A stretch of DNA of 64,000 bases from Bacteroides helcogenes P 36-108. GTDB taxonomy: Bacteria; Bacteroidota; Bacteroidia; Bacteroidales; Bacteroidaceae. The translations under genes were made by a program, and so were the position numbers. Where the stretch lies: positions 3,410,001 through 3,474,000 of the forward strand of contig NC_014933.1 in NCBI RefSeq assembly GCF_000186225.1, read 5' to 3'. Shown here one piece after another: positions 60,304 through 64,000 of the stretch. Below the pieces are notes generated by a model, which worked only from the letters and a program-made list of their open reading frames with translations, was not told where the DNA came from and did no database searches. The stretch's first letter is position 1. The number at the start of each line of letters is the position of its first letter.

Positions 60304-62121
60304 CTATTCTTCTATCTTCACATTATTCACCCGTTCAAACAGGAAACGATTTTGGTTCCAATGAAAAGGTTTATAGTCGGTATTCTTACGGATGACATTC
60401 CGGCGGAACACTAAGCCGTCAACTGATTTGGCATACAGAATGGGTGCGTCAAAAGTATCAAAAACATTGTCTTCTATCACGATGCCCGCTTCGGCTCCAC
60501 CATGAAAATACTTTTGTTGCCCTTTCAAATCAGGAATCTCTGGATAGATGGAAATCACGGCATTAGTAAACTGGAACATGTTTGTCAACGCATTGATGAA
60601 GTGATTCTTGCGTATAACAACATTCCTGCAAGCCCCCGTTTCATACCAACCGTTGCAGTCACCGCACAATAGAATAGCCGTACCCGATGTGTGGTCGAAA
60701 ACATTATCTTCCACCAATACATCCTGTGGCGTACTGAACAAAGAACCCCGTGCACGATTGTTGCGAACAATATTATGCGAGAATTCCACTTCCGGTGTCC
60801 AAGTCAGATTCTCAATGCCGAAGCCCATTTGTTCGCCGACAGCCTCATCTACCGCATCCCTGAATGTAATAAGGAACTCTCTGGCGCCATGATTGTCCGC
60901 AGTGCCATGCGGAGAAATAGAAGCAATGCTGTTTTCCGCACCTACCAAGTCCATAGTTGCCGAACGGACAAACTGCACCCGATCACCGACATTGCCCCAA
61001 GCAAAGCCCCATGACTGGTCATGCATATAGCGCCCTATCAAGGTGTGATCATCTACCCTTCTGACCACTTTCAGATAGGTTCCATGAACATTGATGGCAT
61101 CATCCATCATACCTTCATAAAGCCCGTTCTTAGAGATAATCTTCCCTTTACATCCGGAAAAGTGAGTGGCATCCGCTTGAGTGGTGAAGTAACGAGGATC
61201 ATTCTCTCCTTTCAGGCATACGCCGAAGCCGTCCAAAGTAATGTTCTCGCATAGTTGGGCCAACAGCCCCATTCCTTCAGCATAGTGCACTTTCACATTC
61301 TTCAAAGAGGAATTTACGTTCTGTGAAAGGAAGATGCCCGGCGCCGGACGAAGCCAAGTACGCATGGCAATCACTGTACCTGGAATGAGACGTTTGTCCT
61401 TCCACAAAGGAGCATTCAGCAACCTTCCCTCCTTTTGTGTCACTCCTTTGGTAGAATAATACAAATCACTTGTGTTGTACACCAATCGCTTTGTATCTTC
61501 TTCAAAAGCAATACCTATATTTTGGCGGGCTGCCCATCCTTCACCATAAGTTTCAAAAAGAGAATCCTTGGTTATCCGATAATTAACCCAGGGAGCCACT
61601 TCAAAAGTCAGACCATTCTCAGGGCTGTTCTCCACAACCTTTATCTGGGCAATATGAGGCTGTGCAAAATCAATGCTGAAGTTTTGCAAAGTACAATTCT
61701 CTGAATTCAACAGGGACAAGGGAAGCATCCGGCCATAAAAGATGAATTCTGCCCCTTGCCCGTCCAAAGTAAAATGAGCCAATCCCTCCAATGCCAATCC
61801 CACCTTTTTCGGATTAATCTGATCATGATTAGAAATATAATACTCACGAAGAGTACTGCCCGCCTCATGAAACAGATAACGTCCGGCAGAAAAGCGCAGC
61901 ACAATACTGTCTTCCGGTGCACATTCAGCTTTGATACGATCAATAACCTTGCGTACCACCGGACTTGCATTCTTTTTGCTATCCGCTTTCAGCCCATACT
62001 GAGCCATGTCATAAACTCGAACTTTCGCCTCTGCACGGAATGTAGTCAGAGCCAACAGAAAGAGAAGCGCAAACAGGTACATTCTCATAGTAATTTTCTT
62101 TATTCGTTTTAAGAAATTCAT
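60304..62121 (-). CDS. GH110 alpha-1,3-galactosidase-like parallel beta-helix enzyme
   Basis: A 605-aa secreted protein (signal peptide with hydrophobic core at about residues 14-28, LFALLFLLALTTF) consisting mainly of right-handed parallel beta-helix repeats. The stretch NGLYEGMMDDAINVHGTYLK is characteristic of family GH110, whose members remove terminal alpha-1,3-galactose, including blood-group B or linear B epitopes. The Asp pair in MMDDAINVHG probably belongs to the active site. It may start at ATG 62088 (MRMYLF), giving 594 aa. It lies 55 nt after the GH95 gene on the same strand, so both probably form a glycan-degrading operon. Confidence 0.88.
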   Translation of the reverse strand: MNFLKRIKKITMRMYLFALLFLLALTTFRAEAKVRVYDMAQYGLKADSKKNASPVVRKVIDRIKAECAPEDSIVLRFSAGRYLFHEAGSTLREYYISNHDQINPKKVGLALEGLAHFTLDGQGAEFIFYGRMLPLSLLNSENCTLQNFSIDFAQPHIAQIKVVENSPENGLTFEVAPWVNYRITKDSLFETYGEGWAARQNIGIAFEEDTKRLVYNTSDLYYSTKGVTQKEGRLLNAPLWKDKRLIPGTVIAMRTWLRPAPGIFLSQNVNSSLKNVKVHYAEGMGLLAQLCENITLDGFGVCLKGENDPRYFTTQADATHFSGCKGKIISKNGLYEGMMDDAINVHGTYLKVVRRVDDHTLIGRYMHDQSWGFAWGNVGDRVQFVRSATMDLVGAENSIASISPHGTADNHGAREFLITFRDAVDEAVGEQMGFGIENLTWTPEVEFSHNIVRNNRARGSLFSTPQDVLVEDNVFDHTSGTAILLCGDCNGWYETGACRNVVIRKNHFINALTNMFQFTNAVISIYPEIPDLKGQQKYFHGGAEAGIVIEDNVFDTFDAPILYAKSVDGLVFRRNVIRKNTDYKPFHWNQNRFLFERVNNVKIEE

Positions 62122-62176
62122 ATCCGATATTTAAACAATGTTTGAAGGTCGTTTAAAAGATGTCTGAAACTGACAC

Positions 62177-64000
62177 TTATTCTCTATTGACTGAAAGACC
62201 TTTCTCCACTGAATATTTCAGTTGATAGCTACGTCCTTTTACAGTGTTGAAAGAAAGTGTTTTTCCGGCATATTTCACAATGCACTCTCCTCCTGACTTG
62301 GACAAGATAACAGCTTTTTGCAACACACCGGTCTTCCATACAAGCTCCACCTCAAAATTTCCCTTTGCACAAATACCGCTAACAGATCCCGTATGCCAGG
62401 CATCGGGCAATGCCGGCAGCAACTGGATAAATCCCATATGGCTCTGTAGCAACATTTCCGTGACACCTGCCGTACCACCGAAGTTTCCATCTATCTGGAA
62501 AGGCGGATGAGTATCCCACAAGTTATCCATAGTTCCGTTCTTCAGCAGATTGCCAAACAACTTATAGGCATGATTCCCGTCCTGCAAACGCGCCCATTGG
62601 TTCAGTTTCCATCCCATGCTCCAACCGGTAGCACCGTCACCTCTATGTTCCAACACCACTCTTGCAGCTTGTGCCAGTTCGGGAGTAGTGACAGGAGAAA
62701 GCGTATGTCCCGGATGTAAACCAAACAAATGATTCACATGCCGATGCTCATCCTTCGGATCGTCAATATCCACCGACCATTCCATCAACTGCCCATAGCG
62801 CCCTATCCGGTAAGGCAGAAGGCGGGCAAGCACTTGCTCCCATTGTCTGCGTTCGGCCTTATCCACACCCAGTACCCGGCTTGCCTCAATGGCATCAAGC
62901 AATATTTCACGAATTACAGCATGCACAAATGTAGTTCCTTGATCCACCGGTCCGTGTTCGGGTGAAGTAGAAGGGGCAGCGGTAAAAGTACCGTCCGGTT
63001 TATGCCACAGATAATCTACGGCAAAATCCGCGCTACTCTTAATCAAGTCATATCCGGTTTCTTTCAGGAACTTCTTGTCGCGAGTATAGTCATAATACTC
63101 CCATATATGAGTAGCCAGCCAAGGACCCGCCATCGGGTTAAAGTTCCACGACATGTCCTGACTTTCCAAAGGAGCAGTAAAACCGAAGATATTTCCGGAG
63201 ATGGATGCAGTCCAGCCTCTTGCACCGAAGTATGCCTGTGCAGTCCTCTTTCCGGGCTTCACCAACGTGCGGATAAAATCAATCAACGGCTCCATGCATT
63301 CATCCAAATTCGTGGAGCAGGCCGGCCAATAATTCATCTGAACATTGATGTTATTGTGGTAATCCACCCGCCAAGGTCCGTCCACATTATTGTGCCAGAT
63401 ACCTTGCAGGTTGGCAGGCATATTGCCGGGACGCGAGCTGGCTATCAGCAGATAGCGCCCGAACTGATAATACAACTCTTCCAAGTAATAGTCCGGCTTT
63501 CCACTTCTATAATTTTTCAGACGTTGCGAAGTGGGCAGATCCGTGGCTTTCGCATCAGGATTCAGAACCAGTTTCACCCGATTGAACAACGTGGCATAAT
63601 CCTCATAATGCTCTTTCCGCAAAAGATCATATCCCTTCGCAACTGCACTGTCCATCCACTTCCTGGTAGTTTCAGCCGGGTTCACTCCTACGTATGTCGC
63701 GGGATTGGCAAAGTCAGGGTCAAAGTTTATCTGATAATCCGTATCTGCCGTAACGTAGAACACAACTTCATCTGCCCCTTTTACTGTAAGTTTTCCATCG
63801 GCATTGCTCAGTTTCCCCCCATTGACCACAGCATGTATGCGCACTACATATTTCATTCCGTTATTATCCAGAACGGCAGAATAAACCAACCCGTCCATGC
63901 CGTCGGCAGAAATACTACCCGTAGATACAGGATTGGGAGCATAACTGAACACCAGATTCTGCATTCCTGCCCGGCTGGCCGTATAACGCATCACCATCAC
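62177..64000 (-). CDS. GH95 alpha-L-fucosidase-type glycosidase, C-terminal part (partial)
   Basis: The gene runs off the right edge; 607 codons of about 800 expected are present and the N-terminus is missing. Family GH95 active-site segments are intact: HNNINVQMNYWPA (the two Asn positions), APSTSPEHGPV (catalytic Glu), DEHRHVNHLFGLHPG and QIDGNFGGTAGVTEML (Asp). GH95 enzymes mainly remove alpha-1,2-fucose from host or plant glycans; some act on L-galactose. With the adjacent GH110 gene it suggests sequential trimming of terminal fucose and galactose on mucin-type or blood-group glycans. Confidence 0.9.
   Translation of the reverse strand: MMVMRYTASRAGMQNLVFSYAPNPVSTGSISADGMDGLVYSAVLDNNGMKYVVRIHAVVNGGKLSNADGKLTVKGADEVVFYVTADTDYQINFDPDFANPATYVGVNPAETTRKWMDSAVAKGYDLLRKEHYEDYATLFNRVKLVLNPDAKATDLPTSQRLKNYRSGKPDYYLEELYYQFGRYLLIASSRPGNMPANLQGIWHNNVDGPWRVDYHNNINVQMNYWPACSTNLDECMEPLIDFIRTLVKPGKRTAQAYFGARGWTASISGNIFGFTAPLESQDMSWNFNPMAGPWLATHIWEYYDYTRDKKFLKETGYDLIKSSADFAVDYLWHKPDGTFTAAPSTSPEHGPVDQGTTFVHAVIREILLDAIEASRVLGVDKAERRQWEQVLARLLPYRIGRYGQLMEWSVDIDDPKDEHRHVNHLFGLHPGHTLSPVTTPELAQAARVVLEHRGDGATGWSMGWKLNQWARLQDGNHAYKLFGNLLKNGTMDNLWDTHPPFQIDGNFGGTAGVTEMLLQSHMGFIQLLPALPDAWHTGSVSGICAKGNFEVELVWKTGVLQKAVILSKSGGECIVKYAGKTLSFNTVKGRSYQLKYSVEKGLSVNRE

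Noticed and set aside
1-64000. CRISPR arrays, tRNA/rRNA genes, complete insertion sequences, prophage
   Set aside because: I looked for spaced direct repeats, tRNA arm patterns, transposase or integrase motifs and phage structural genes and found none that could be supported.

Overview
The window is a chromosomal segment from a Bacteroidales bacterium, most likely Bacteroides or a close relative. The promoters follow the Bacteroides form (TAnnTTTG at -7, sometimes TTG/TTTG about 19 nt upstream). Gene content agrees: PPi-dependent phosphofructokinase, a NagB/PIG-L fusion, N-terminal-rubredoxin rubrerythrin, GH84/GH95/GH110 glycosidases, SIMPL, WYL, RRM and HU-like proteins, and many outer-membrane barrels. 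No rRNA, tRNA, CRISPR array, complete insertion sequence or prophage is visible.

Layout. 1-2.9 kb: galactose catabolism (galM 3' end, sugar permease, galK). 3-5.5 kb: transketolase and rpiB, then about 800 bp holding a decayed acetyltransferase and a perfect 64-bp palindrome. 6.3-9.5 kb: TPR protein and a 2-oxoacid:ferredoxin oxidoreductase operon with a 57-aa membrane protein inside it. 9.7-14.6 kb: porin, membrane-anchored solute-binding protein, NAD synthetase. 14.8-15.9 kb: PerR-like regulator and rubrerythrin. 16-18.4 kb: sigma factor, likely anti-sigma, secreted protein and barrel in one operon. 18.5-21.5 kb: FadL-like barrel and a low-complexity secreted protein. 21.7-28 kb: prmA, two FtsX-type permeases behind a clear sigma-54 promoter, GH25 lysozyme, PPi-PFK. 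28.3-31.2 kb: RRM protein, small conserved protein, acyltransferase, omega-amidase, SIMPL.

31.3-34.1 kb is the most accessory-looking segment. A WYL regulator follows a protein that joins a periplasmic OmpA-like domain, one membrane helix and a C-terminal domain resembling degenerate HNH/LHH nucleases. This pair is preceded by a highly structured leader or ncRNA and a RhuM-like remnant. 34.3-45.5 kb is an amino-sugar and cell-wall region: nagA, NagB/PIG-L fusion, a large secreted amidase-like protein, two tiny overlapping genes, YgiQ and GH84. 45.6-46.6 kb holds two decayed toxin-antitoxin modules. 46.9-51.3 kb: AraC regulator/aldo-keto reductase pair, two barrels, a 21-bp palindromic repeat array and an HU-like protein. 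51.4-60.2 kb: mfd, then a glycosyltransferase-pyrC-MetH activation operon, then a sigma factor, membrane protein and metallophosphoesterase. 60.3-64 kb: GH110 and GH95 glycosidases.

The genes fit a saccharolytic gut anaerobe that uses galactose, GlcNAc and terminal galactose/fucose residues of host glycans, with ferredoxin-linked metabolism and peroxide defence. The best candidates for something undescribed are the OmpA-TM-HNH-like/WYL operon with its structured leader and the sigma-54-controlled orphan permease pair. Others are the NagB pseudoenzyme fusion, the recurrent TAnnTTTG-CGRC-ATG leaderless arrangement, and the two repeat families around 46.7 and 50.4 kb. All functions are read from sequence motifs; no database search was possible.
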